In this document: positions 15,621 to 22,363 of the stretch, one piece after another
How positions within the stretch are numbered: the first letter of the stretch is position 1
How the letters are laid out: the number at the start of each line of letters is the position of its first letter
NCBI GenBank assembly: GCA_002348095.1
Contig: DDYT01000056.1
Coordinates: forward strand, 48,057-81,891
DNA from: Erysipelotrichaceae bacterium UBA2227
GTDB lineage: Bacteria > Bacillota_I > Bacilli_A > Erysipelotrichales > Erysipelotrichaceae
DNA length: 33,835 bases
Direction: 5' to 3'
Notes under the pieces: model-generated
What the model was told of the DNA's origin: nothing
The model's input: the letters and a program-made list of their open reading frames with translations, nothing else
Databases searched by the model: none
Position numbers and translations under genes: made by a program

Positions 15621-16421
15621 ATGATCATCATCGGAGAGAAAATCAACAGTACACTTAAATCCATTCGGCCGGCTATGGAAACCAGAGACAAAAAAGTCAT
15701 TCAAGACTTAGCGATTGCGCAAGTGCATGCCGGAGCGCAGTTCATTGATGTCAATGCCGGCATGTTTCACGATACTGAATCTGATGTTTTGCAATGGCTG
15801 ATTGAGACGATCCAAGAAGTGACAGACGTTCCTTTTGCGCTTGACTCACCCAGCGCCGAGGCGATTTTAACAGGTTTAAAAGCCAACAGGAACGGACAGC
15901 CCATCATCAATTCTATTACTGCCGAAAAGGCAAGATATGATGCAATTGTTCCCATGATCAGGCAGTTTAACACGAAAGTCATAGCCTTGTGTATGGATGA
16001 CAACGGGATGCCTGAAACGACAGAAGATCGAGTATCCATTGCCCGGAAACTGATTCAAAATCTGACAAGCGAAGGCATATCGCATGATAATATTTTTATC
16101 GATCCGATGGTACGTCCGATCGGTACCGGTTCTCATTACGGAACGGTAGCTATTGACACGATCCGTCAAATCAAAACGGAATTCCCTGATGTTCATATTG
16201 CCTGCGGGTTAAGCAATGTTTCCTTCGGCCTTCCTGCAAGAAAACTGCTCAATCAGACATTTCTGGTTGCTGCAATGGCCGCCGGGATGGATGGAGCTAT
16301 CGTGGATCCACTAGATAAAAAACTGATGAGTTTCGTTTATGCAACAGAAGCACTGCTTGGCAAAGATGATTATTGCATGGAGTTTCTCACGAAGTTTCGC
16401 GAAGGCGAACTTGAGGTATAA
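15621..16421 (+). CDS. AcsE-like methyltetrahydrofolate:corrinoid methyltransferase
   Basis: A 266-residue pterin-binding TIM barrel. It begins MIIIGEKINST, matching the AcsE/MeTr start (IIGERIN). From memory of the Moorella enzyme, the pterin contacts fall at nearly the same numbers here: Asp75 (ALDSP), Asn97 (IINS), Asp161 (DPMVRPIGTG), and the active-site Asn199 in GLSNVSFGLP. Such enzymes move the N5-methyl of methyl-tetrahydrofolate to cob(I)alamin on a corrinoid protein, or the reverse. No corrinoid protein gene is in the window. The ATG at 15621 has AGGAGG 7 bases upstream, so the in-frame extension to 15561 is rejected. The gene leads an operon with a MetF-like protein and EtfBA. An MtgA-type role, methylating tetrahydrofolate from a methylated corrinoid, is equally possible. 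Confidence 0.85.
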   Translation: MIIIGEKINSTLKSIRPAMETRDKKVIQDLAIAQVHAGAQFIDVNAGMFHDTESDVLQWLIETIQEVTDVPFALDSPSAEAILTGLKANRNGQPIINSITAEKARYDAIVPMIRQFNTKVIALCMDDNGMPETTEDRVSIARKLIQNLTSEGISHDNIFIDPMVRPIGTGSHYGTVAIDTIRQIKTEFPDVHIACGLSNVSFGLPARKLLNQTFLVAAMAAGMDGAIVDPLDKKLMSFVYATEALLGKDDYCMEFLTKFREGELEV

Positions 16422-16422
16422 G

Positions 16423-17235
16423 ATGGTTAAGCACGATCCGCATTATTATGTAAAAAACAAACGTTATCATGTTGAAGTTTTGCCGCCAAAACAAGACACC
16501 GCAAAATTACTTGCAGATCTTGATTTATTTAAAGAAAAGTACCTTCGCGTCATTCAAAGCGGCTACTGTGTATGTATTACTGACAACGCTATGGGTCTGA
16601 TGGCTTTTCAGGGGCATGAAATCATTGAGGAACTAAATTTGCCCGTACATCGCGATCAGGTCATGATTCATCTCAATACATTTCATACAAAATGCGATTT
16701 GGACAACATTCTGACCTCATGCAAGAATCTGGGTATTGAATCTTTACTGATCATTACCGGAGATGGTTCAGACCGATTACCGAAACTTCAGCCATCAGAT
16801 ATTGGTGAACCCGACTTGGAATCCGTCACATCGGTTGAACTTTTACGCTACATCGGCCGGAACTATCCCGACACTTTTGTCTTGGGTGTTGCCTTTAATC
16901 CCTACGAACCCGTTGAACATGAGTTTGCGAAAATGAAGCGCAAAATCGAAGCCGGCGCATCATTTGTCGTTACACAGCCCATCATCGAAAGAAATGTGCA
17001 GGTAGATCGTTTATTATCCGAACATCCGAGTATTCCGGTCACAGTCGAAGCCTGGATGAGCAAGAAGCTCAGTTTACTCTCTGAGGCCATCGGATACGAA
17101 ATTCCACAGGATGTTGAGTATGATCCCATGGCTACTTTGTCGATGTTGCATCAGATTTATCCTCAGTGTGGGGTTTACCTCTCCTTGGTTGGATTTAAGA
17201 CGCAGTTTGATTTAGTCAAAGATGTCTGGATTTAA
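16423..17235 (+). CDS. MetF-like methylenetetrahydrofolate reductase
   Basis: A 270-residue flavoenzyme-type TIM barrel. VEVLPPKQD near the start corresponds to the FEFFPP block with the catalytic Glu (Glu18 here). IHLNTFHTKCDLDNILTSC and LLIITGDGS match the folate-binding His and Asp regions, and LGVAFNPYEPVEHE followed by KIEAGASFVVTQPI is the classic MTHFR block. It interconverts 5,10-methylene- and 5-methyl-tetrahydrofolate. Length is slightly below the roughly 290 of E. coli MetF, with the N-terminus short. The ATG at 16423 is preferred because GAGG precedes it and it lies one base after the upstream stop. The coupled EtfBA genes suggest that it exchanges electrons with an ETF rather than directly with NADH; that is inference. 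No MetV-like partner is present. Confidence 0.85.
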   Translation: MVKHDPHYYVKNKRYHVEVLPPKQDTAKLLADLDLFKEKYLRVIQSGYCVCITDNAMGLMAFQGHEIIEELNLPVHRDQVMIHLNTFHTKCDLDNILTSCKNLGIESLLIITGDGSDRLPKLQPSDIGEPDLESVTSVELLRYIGRNYPDTFVLGVAFNPYEPVEHEFAKMKRKIEAGASFVVTQPIIERNVQVDRLLSEHPSIPVTVEAWMSKKLSLLSEAIGYEIPQDVEYDPMATLSMLHQIYPQCGVYLSLVGFKTQFDLVKDVWI

Positions 17236-17262
17236 ACAGGATAACATCTTGATGGAGGAAAC

Positions 17263-18051
17263 ATGAAAATTGTCGTATGTATAAAACAGGTGCCAGCAAG
17301 CAACGATGCAAAAATTGATCCGCAGACCAAGCGGATCATTCGTGATGCGGTCAAGTCCATACTTAATCCTTTTGATAATTATGCGCTCGAAGAAGGCGTA
17401 AGATTGAAAGAAAAATTCGGCGGCGAGGTCATCGCACTGACGATGGGTCCTTTGTCTGCCGAAGCAATTTTGCGCGAGGCTATCGCCCTGGGTGTCGATA
17501 GCGGTATCCTTTTATCTGATCGCACATTTGGCGGTTCAGATACTTGGGCTACCAGTTATGTACTGTCGAAAGCAATCGAGAAGATCGGTAATGTTGACTT
17601 GGTGATTTGCGGAAAGCAAGCCGTCGATGGCGATACAGCTCAGGTAGGTCCAGGGATTGCCGCACACCTCAACTGGCAGCAGGCGACGTATCTGATGGAA
17701 ATCCGCAGAACAGATGAGCGGAAAATTTTAACTAAGCGTCTGCACGAAAACGGTTATGATCTTTGTGAAGTAACCCTGCCTGCCGTAGTTACGGTCGTAA
17801 AAGGGATCAATACCCCTCGCGTTCCGACATTGAAAGGTCGGTTAGCTTCACTCAAATCCGATATTCCAATATGGACGCCGGTAGATATTGATGCAAATAT
17901 TGTCCAGTTAGGTCTTAACGGTTCCCCGACACGGGTGGTCAAAACCGAACCGCCTGCCCCGCGTTCTTCAGCAACAGTTAAGATTAAGGGCAGTCCAGAA
18001 CATTGTGCACAGGAACTCATCCATCAGCTGCGTTTGCGCAGCATTCTGTAG
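17263..18051 (+). CDS. etfB: Electron transfer flavoprotein beta subunit
   Basis: A 262-residue EtfB starting MKIVVCIKQVPAS. The nucleotide-binding fold continues through LNPFDNYALEEGVRLKE and TMGPLSAEAILREAIALGVD. The loop CGKQAVDGDTAQVGP (116-130) is of the kind found in electron-bifurcating ETFs (for example with butyryl-CoA dehydrogenase), where it binds NAD(H) and the bifurcating FAD. Non-bifurcating ETFs typically have a different loop (about DDxxQTGQ). It forms a heterodimer with EtfA, encoded 8 bases downstream. The ATG at 17263 has GGAGG 5 bases ahead. Which dehydrogenase it serves is inferred from the operon to be the MetF-like protein. Confidence 0.93.
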   Translation: MKIVVCIKQVPASNDAKIDPQTKRIIRDAVKSILNPFDNYALEEGVRLKEKFGGEVIALTMGPLSAEAILREAIALGVDSGILLSDRTFGGSDTWATSYVLSKAIEKIGNVDLVICGKQAVDGDTAQVGPGIAAHLNWQQATYLMEIRRTDERKILTKRLHENGYDLCEVTLPAVVTVVKGINTPRVPTLKGRLASLKSDIPIWTPVDIDANIVQLGLNGSPTRVVKTEPPAPRSSATVKIKGSPEHCAQELIHQLRLRSIL

Positions 18052-18059
18052 GAGGTCTT

Positions 18060-19070
18060 ATGATCACAAGAAATGATATCGAAAAATCAAATTTCAAGAA
18101 TGTCTGGGTCATAGCTGAGGTAGATCGCGGCATCATTCAACCGGTTACTCTCGAGTTGTTGGGTAGTGCAAGAACTCTTGCGAACAAGCGAAACTGTGAA
18201 GTGTGGGTAATACTTTTGGGCCACTCGATTCAGCATCCCGAATTGTATGCTTACGGAGCTGATGTGTGTGTTGTGATCGATGATATCCGTTTGAATCATT
18301 TTATCGATGAACTCGAAGCCAATGTTCTCACTCGGCTGATCAAGAAGTATCAGCCAGAGATCATACTGTGTGGAGCGACTTCGAGAGGTCGCGCATTGAT
18401 TCCGCGAGTGGCTGTATTAACGTATTGCGGACTAACCGCTGACTGTACACAATTGGACATCGACCCCGATAACGGAGATTTATTACAAACTCGCCCGGCA
18501 TTTGGCGGGAATATACTTGCCACGATCCGCAGCAGTGATCACCGACCGCAAATCGCTTCGGTCAGACCGCGTGTCATGAAAGCCATGACTTTAAATCCTG
18601 ACAGGGACGGCATACTGATCATGGAATCCATTGATCCCCGTGATGAAATCAACAATAAAAAAGTTGTTGAAGTTTTTCACGATACACAATCCGCAATCAA
18701 TCTGGCGGACGCTGAAATCATTATTGCCGGGGGAAGAGGCGCTCATGGAAAAGCCGGATTTGAACTGCTACGCCAACTGGCCCAAAAAGTCGGTGGCGCG
18801 GTCGGTGCAAGCCGGGCCGCCGTAGACTCAGGATGGATCCCGTATACGCACCAAGTCGGTCAAACCGGCCAGACCGTACAAACAAAAATTTATATTGCGT
18901 GCGGGATTTCCGGTCAGATCCAGCATTTAGTCGGAATGCAGTCCTGTGATCTGATCATCGCGATCGATAAAAACCCGGATACGCCAATGATGCAAATGGC
19001 AGATATTGCCATTACCGGCGATATGTTTGAAATCTTGCCTGAACTGATCAACGAAATCAATCAACGTTAA
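18060..19070 (+). CDS. etfA: Electron transfer flavoprotein alpha subunit
   Basis: A 336-residue EtfA. The N-terminal domain (1-190) pairs with EtfB. The C-terminal FAD domain is complete: GGRGAHG (224-230), the flavin-contact SRAAVDSGW (251-259), the block HQVGQTGQTV (264-273) and GISGQIQHLVGM (282-293). The protein ends with AIDKNPDTPMMQMADIAITGD, the classical signature. No N-terminal ferredoxin domain is present, so any ferredoxin partner would be separate. The ATG at 18060 is chosen because AGGAGG lies just before it, overlapping the etfB stop. The in-frame extension upstream to 18003 lies inside etfB and is rejected. It ends at an intrinsic terminator. Confidence 0.94.
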   Translation: MITRNDIEKSNFKNVWVIAEVDRGIIQPVTLELLGSARTLANKRNCEVWVILLGHSIQHPELYAYGADVCVVIDDIRLNHFIDELEANVLTRLIKKYQPEIILCGATSRGRALIPRVAVLTYCGLTADCTQLDIDPDNGDLLQTRPAFGGNILATIRSSDHRPQIASVRPRVMKAMTLNPDRDGILIMESIDPRDEINNKKVVEVFHDTQSAINLADAEIIIAGGRGAHGKAGFELLRQLAQKVGGAVGASRAAVDSGWIPYTHQVGQTGQTVQTKIYIACGISGQIQHLVGMQSCDLIIAIDKNPDTPMMQMADIAITGDMFEILPELINEINQR

Positions 19071-19095
19071 AGAGCTCACTGAGCTCTTTATTTTA
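19069..19095 (+). terminator. Intrinsic terminator of the etfBA operon
   Basis: AAAGAGCTC and GAGCTCTTT form a nine-pair stem with a three-base loop, followed by ATTTTAT. The stem begins in the etfA stop codon and ends at the stop codon of the convergent gene. Confidence 0.8.
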
Positions 19096-19474
19096 TGATC
19101 AATTCTTTATAACCGGTTATGGGGTCATAGCTTCTCGATACATCCTGATCGAGCGCAAGTATGACAAGTTCAAGCGTCGTCTTGACCCGACAGCCTTCCA
19201 TCAGATGTCCTCCGATAACGGAACCATCCTGACTGCTAAGTGACAGATGCACATGAATGCCGTCCTTGGTCAGAATACCGGACATCGAGACGATTTCGCG
19301 ATTTTCATCTTTAAAGATCACAGAAACGCCGTCACTGACACGTAACGTATAACTTTCAACACTTCCGACTGCACTTACGATAACAGCAGCAGGCAGCCGG
19401 TACTCATCAAGAATCTGGATCAGACATTGTTTAATATCTTGTTTTGGCAATAGTCGTTTTATATGCGTTTTCAT
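19088..19474 (-). CDS. PPC/DUF296 domain protein
   Basis: A 128-residue protein forming a single PPC (plant and prokaryote conserved, DUF296) domain. GSVESYTLRVSDG in the first half and HVHLSLSSQDGSVIGGHLMEG in the second are the conserved blocks, including the His residues that may bind metal. Stand-alone bacterial members are often called PD1-like DNA-binding proteins, but their real activity is largely unknown. I use the ATG at 19474 with AAAGGAG 7 bases upstream; an in-frame extension to 19543 would run through a strong hairpin. It converges on etfA and appears to be monocistronic. Confidence 0.8.
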   Translation of the reverse strand: MKTHIKRLLPKQDIKQCLIQILDEYRLPAAVIVSAVGSVESYTLRVSDGVSVIFKDENREIVSMSGILTKDGIHVHLSLSSQDGSVIGGHLMEGCRVKTTLELVILALDQDVSRSYDPITGYKELIIK

Positions 19475-19496
19475 CGGATTACTCCTTTCAATATGT

Positions 19497-19525
19497 AAAA
19501 CCGCGCGGTTGTGCCGCACGGTTTT
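19497..19525. other. GC-rich hairpin in the leader of the PPC gene; otherwise empty gap 19526-19884
   Basis: AAAACCG and CGGTTTT form the outer stem and GCGG and CCGC the inner one, with one mismatch and a five-base loop. Both sides end in TTTT, so it could act as a terminator in either direction or as an attenuator in front of the PPC gene, whose ribosome binding site begins 12 bases beyond. The remaining gap up to 19884 contains a 12-codon reading frame and some repeats but no supported gene or promoter. Confidence 0.5.
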
Positions 19526-19884
19526 AAATAAATACAAGGTCACGGGATTTAAATCAGAGGGGGAAAAATGAAAAAATTACTTTATTTTCCTTGTATGGTT
19601 CTATGATACAAAAACATTGTGAATTCTGTGTGAAAGAAAAGTAAAAAAACGAAAATTTAAGAAATCAATTTTTGACGAATGTGTTTAATCTGCAACATAA
19701 TGAATCATGACTTTTACGGATTGCTTTCTGAATGTATCAGTCACTTTTGAGAGTCAAACAAACCGCAGAAGCGAACCCTATCGATCTTCAGTCATTGGAA
19801 TCGGTCACCGCTCTGAAATGATCTTTCTTTTTTAATCAATAGTGAAGATCCTGTTTACGGTTCAAAGTCTGAGAGATTTATTAA

Positions 19885-20820
19885 TTATTCGACAACTATT
19901 ACCGTTTTACCACGCGAATGGCCTTCTTTTACATAATCAACAGCTTCGATCGTTTGATGAAACATAAAGACTCTATCAACATGCGGTATGATCTCTTTCG
20001 ATTCAACAAGATCGATGATTCTCTGTAGGTCGGCTGTACTGGGTTTAGCTGATAGTACATGCAACTGTTTCGAACCAAGAAATAACAGTTTACCAAAAAC
20101 AATCGATTTGAACAGCTGCGACAGGGATCCGCCTACGATCACCAATACGCCATCAGGCTTCAATACCTTCTTATAGTCTGTTAACGAATAGTTGCCGTTG
20201 ACTGCCAAAATCAAATCATAGCGACCTGTCTCTTTCGAGAAATCAGTTGTTTGATATGGGATGATGTGGTCGGCTTTTAGCTGTCGCATAATATCCGTAT
20301 TTCTCAAACCACACACGGCTGTAACTTCCGCTTTCGATAGTTTGGAAAGCATAACCGCAAAATTGCCTACGCCTCCACCGGCACCGCATATCAAAACCTT
20401 GTGTCCTTCCCGAAGATTTCCTTTTTGCAAAGCCTGATATGCTGTGACAGCTGCCATAGGTATGGAAGCGGCAGTCTCGAAGGACACAGATTTCGGTTTT
20501 AGCACCCAAGCGTGCTCATCAGCCACAACATACTCAGCAAATCCGCCAAACCCTTGACCAGACAAATCAGCTACGACATCATCATCTACTGAGAACCTTG
20601 TAACTGCGGATCCGACAGCCTCAATTGTTCCGGCAACGTCAGCACCGAAGATACCTTTGACAGGAACAATTCCTAACTGCATGGATCGGTAATCGGCCGC
20701 ATTGACGGATACTGCTTTCACTTTAACAAGGATTTCATGATTCTTGGGTATAGGCTTTGCAACTTCCTGCAATTTCATTTTTTCTGCTTTCGCTTTTTTA
20801 TGAAATATAAATGCCTTCAT
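19885..20820 (-). CDS. Zinc-independent MDR-family NAD(P)H oxidoreductase (quinone oxidoreductase type)
   Basis: A 311-residue medium-chain dehydrogenase/reductase. The GroES-like domain holds VSVNAADYR and the GADVAGTIEAVG block; the Rossmann domain has GAGGGVGNFAVMLSK for NAD(P) binding. The structural-zinc cysteines and catalytic Cys/His of alcohol dehydrogenases are missing, which places it with quinone oxidoreductase/enone reductase-like enzymes. The substrate is unknown. It overlaps the upstream XRE regulator gene by one base (TAATG), so the two are co-translated. The order membrane protein, XRE regulator, oxidoreductase suggests a small stress- or redox-responsive operon, which is inference. 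Confidence 0.85.
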   Translation of the reverse strand: MKAFIFHKKAKAEKMKLQEVAKPIPKNHEILVKVKAVSVNAADYRSMQLGIVPVKGIFGADVAGTIEAVGSAVTRFSVDDDVVADLSGQGFGGFAEYVVADEHAWVLKPKSVSFETAASIPMAAVTAYQALQKGNLREGHKVLICGAGGGVGNFAVMLSKLSKAEVTAVCGLRNTDIMRQLKADHIIPYQTTDFSKETGRYDLILAVNGNYSLTDYKKVLKPDGVLVIVGGSLSQLFKSIVFGKLLFLGSKQLHVLSAKPSTADLQRIIDLVESKEIIPHVDRVFMFHQTIEAVDYVKEGHSRGKTVIVVE

Positions 20821-21047
20821 TATCTGTCACCTTTTCCTTCATAATCGAACACCTCATTGATTTTAACATTAAATACCTCCGCAATTCGAAATGCCAGTTC
20901 CAATGACGGGGAATATTTCCCGGCTTCAATAGCCATGATTGTCTGCCTTGAAACACCAACACTCTCAGCCAGTTGCTGTTGCGTCATTTCGTTAGCAAAA
21001 AAGCGCAATTTCCGTATTTCGTTAGTAATAGCGATTTTCTTAACCAT
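20820..21047 (-). CDS. Small XRE-family transcriptional regulator
   Basis: A 75-residue protein that is essentially one helix-turn-helix domain: RKLRFFANEMTQQQLAESVG, then VSRQTIMAIEAGKYSPSLEL and FNVKINEVFDYE. This short form is common in Gram-positive bacteria next to genes for membrane proteins of unknown function. The ATG at 21047 follows GAGGAATTACCA and overlaps the upstream gene by 8 bases. It probably controls its own operon from the promoter at 21577-21605. Confidence 0.88.
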   Translation of the reverse strand: MVKKIAITNEIRKLRFFANEMTQQQLAESVGVSRQTIMAIEAGKYSPSLELAFRIAEVFNVKINEVFDYEGKGDR

Positions 21048-21546
21048 TGGTAATTCCTCGTCGATAGAAGTATATCTGAACTACTCCTTCCAGAATCGAT
21101 CCGATGCTGAAAGAAACAAACATAACGTTCAACATGATTACATGCGAGTAATCCAAGACCAATAAAATCAATGCTAGCACAAACCCGGCACCCGCAAACC
21201 CAAACCCAACCATGTTTGATTTCAGCTCAATTAGTTTATCCATTTCATCTGTAGTCATTTCGATCTTGATACTTCTCTCAATTTCTTTATCATCACACAC
21301 AGCATCGGCGATTTTCGCTTTTGCCGCTATAGTTACTGACAATAAAATGTGAAATAATATCTGGATGACAATCGTAACTGCAATACCAATAGCAATAAAC
21401 AGCAACATTGATCCGGCCCAAAACTTCAAGTCTCCTTCAGGCACAATCCCTGACTGATACTTACTGTTTGTGTAGATGAAGTATGAAATCAGTATAAGCA
21501 CTCCTGTAACGACTGACACCACTGTCCTTTTCTCTTGATATGACAT
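21040..21546 (-). CDS. Four-span membrane protein paired with an XRE regulator
   Basis: A 168-residue protein with two membrane spans near residues 8-25 and 42-68, a charged cytoplasmic-looking stretch (about 75-110, rich in Asp, Glu and Lys) and two further spans near 113-130 and 135-155. I do not recognise a named function. Membrane proteins of this architecture often precede small XRE regulators in Bacillota, possibly as a sensor or partner, but that is inference. The ATG at 21546 follows AAAGGAACC and is the first gene after a strong promoter. Confidence 0.75.
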   Translation of the reverse strand: MSYQEKRTVVSVVTGVLILISYFIYTNSKYQSGIVPEGDLKFWAGSMLLFIAIGIAVTIVIQILFHILLSVTIAAKAKIADAVCDDKEIERSIKIEMTTDEMDKLIELKSNMVGFGFAGAGFVLALILLVLDYSHVIMLNVMFVSFSIGSILEGVVQIYFYRRGITNG

Positions 21547-21576
21547 TTTCTTTGGTTCCTTTCAGTTTATAGCGAA

Positions 21577-21605
21577 ATTGTATACTATTTCAATCTTTAT
21601 GTCAA
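21577..21605 (-). promoter_or_regulatory. Strong promoter of the membrane protein/XRE/oxidoreductase operon
   Basis: On the minus strand TTGACA (21600-21605) is followed after 17 bases by TACAAT (21577-21582), nearly the sigma-A ideal. The leader to the ATG at 21546 is about 23 bases. Confidence 0.85.
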
Positions 21606-21689
21606 ATATATTATACATTATGTTTACATATTCATACACTTTTCAGAAAATTTTAGAATCTGATACATATATTAGCGTTAATTATGACT

Positions 21690-21723
21690 TTTATAAAACA
21701 AAAATCCCTTTCAAAAGGGATTT
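21690..21723 (-). terminator. Intrinsic terminator of the tRNA operon
   Basis: On the minus strand AAATCCCTTT and AAAGGGATTT form a ten-pair stem with a two-base spacer, followed by TTGTTTTAT. It lies just after the tRNA-Ala gene. Confidence 0.85.
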
Positions 21724-21733
21724 CAGAATTCAA

Positions 21734-21809
21734 TGGTGGAGCTGAAGGGGCTCGAACCCTCGACCCCAACGCTGCCAGCGTTGTGCTCTTCCAGCTGAGC
21801 TACAGCCCC
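21734..21809 (-). tRNA. tRNA-Ala (anticodon GGC)
   Basis: A full cloverleaf of 76 bases: acceptor GGGGCTG/CAGCTCC, D arm GCTC/GAGC, anticodon stem CAACG/CGTTG with loop CTGGCAG, and T arm with GTTCGAGC-type loop. The CCA end is encoded. It is the last of four tRNAs. Confidence 0.96.
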
Positions 21810-21812
21810 ACA

Positions 21813-21889
21813 TGGTCGGGACGACAGGATTTGAACCTGCGACCTCTTGCTCCCGAAGCAAGCGCACTACCAAGCTGTGCTACGTCCCG
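21813..21889 (-). tRNA. tRNA-Pro (anticodon CGG)
   Basis: A 77-base cloverleaf: acceptor CGGGACG/CGTCCCG, D arm GCAC/GTGC, anticodon stem CTTGC/GCAAG with loop TTCGGGA, T stem GCAGG/CCTGT. CCA is encoded. It reads CCG codons. Confidence 0.96.
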
Positions 21890-21906
21890 GTCTAAACAAA
21901 AAAAAT

Positions 21907-21982
21907 TGGCGCGCCCGACAGGAATCGAACCTGTAGCCTTTTGAATCGGAATCAAACGCGCTATCCGTTGCGCCACGGGCGC
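21907..21982 (-). tRNA. tRNA-Arg (anticodon CCG)
   Basis: A 76-base cloverleaf: acceptor GCGCCCG/CGGGCGC, D arm GCGC/GCGC, anticodon stem TTTGA/TCAAA with loop TTCCGAT, discriminator G, and encoded CCA. It reads CGG codons. Confidence 0.96.
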
Positions 21983-21995
21983 CCATAAAAGAAAA

Positions 21996-22071
21996 TGGTG
22001 GACACTAAGGGACTCGAACCCCTGACCCTCTGCACGTCAAGCAGATGCTCTCCCAACTGAGCTAAGTGTCC
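21996..22071 (-). tRNA. tRNA-Val (anticodon GAC)
   Basis: A 76-base cloverleaf: acceptor GGACACT/AGTGTCC, D arm GCTC/GAGC, anticodon stem TCTGC/GCAGA with loop TTGACGT, and encoded CCA. It is the first tRNA of the cluster, about 10 bases after the predicted transcription start. Confidence 0.96.
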
Positions 22072-22087
22072 ATCGCTGTGCCTTAAA

Positions 22088-22116
22088 ATATTAGCACAAA
22101 AAAAACAAATAATCAA
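22088..22116 (-). promoter_or_regulatory. Promoter of the tRNA operon
   Basis: On the minus strand TTGATT (22111-22116), a 17-base T-rich spacer, and TAATAT (22088-22093). Transcription would start close to the tRNA-Val 5' end. Confidence 0.7.
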
Positions 22117-22135
22117 TGACCAAACCTACACAAAC

Positions 22136-22363
22136 CTATCTCTTTATAATAAAAATCGTCTCGCCGGGATTCATCGTTTTGATTTTCCCTGTGACCTTAT
22201 GGTGCTCATACGTATTAACAAATGTCCTTAAACGTACACCGGACTGATATCCGTGAATGACCGCAACCTCTGTGACACCTTTGGGCAAACGGTTAAGATA
22301 GCGATCCAACACCATCTTTGCTTCATAAACCGTGAGACCATGCAAATCCACCGTCATCCTCAT
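22136..22363 (-). CDS. Small Smr-domain protein
   Basis: A 75-residue protein that is one Smr (MutS2 C-terminal-type) domain: VDLHGLTVYEAKMVLDRYL at the start matches the DLHG block, and VAVIHGYQSGVRLRTFV corresponds to the usual HGxGxGxLR motif, with Tyr-Gln-Ser in place of the usual glycine-rich step. Smr domains act on nucleic acids, as nucleases or in ribosome rescue. It overlaps the DtxR-type regulator gene as ATGA, so it belongs to the iron operon transcript, though a link to iron is not evident. Confidence 0.82.
   Translation of the reverse strand: MRMTVDLHGLTVYEAKMVLDRYLNRLPKGVTEVAVIHGYQSGVRLRTFVNTYEHHKVTGKIKTMNPGETIFIIKR

Noticed and set aside
16339..16422. A longer N-terminus for the MetF-like protein
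   Set aside because: It runs inside the methyltransferase gene; the ATG at 16423 has its own GAGG site and fits the family length.
18003..18059. A longer N-terminus for EtfA
   Set aside because: It lies in the end of etfB in another frame; AGGAGG stands directly before the ATG at 18060.
19612..19884. Possible gene remnant between the PPC gene and the oxidoreductase gene
   Set aside because: Short frames on both strands show no recognisable protein or RNA motif.
21684..21944. An 86-codon plus-strand frame with blocks like GARTLDPN and RQDLNLRPLAPEA
   Set aside because: It is the antisense translation of tRNA-Ala, tRNA-Pro and tRNA-Arg, a well-known false protein.
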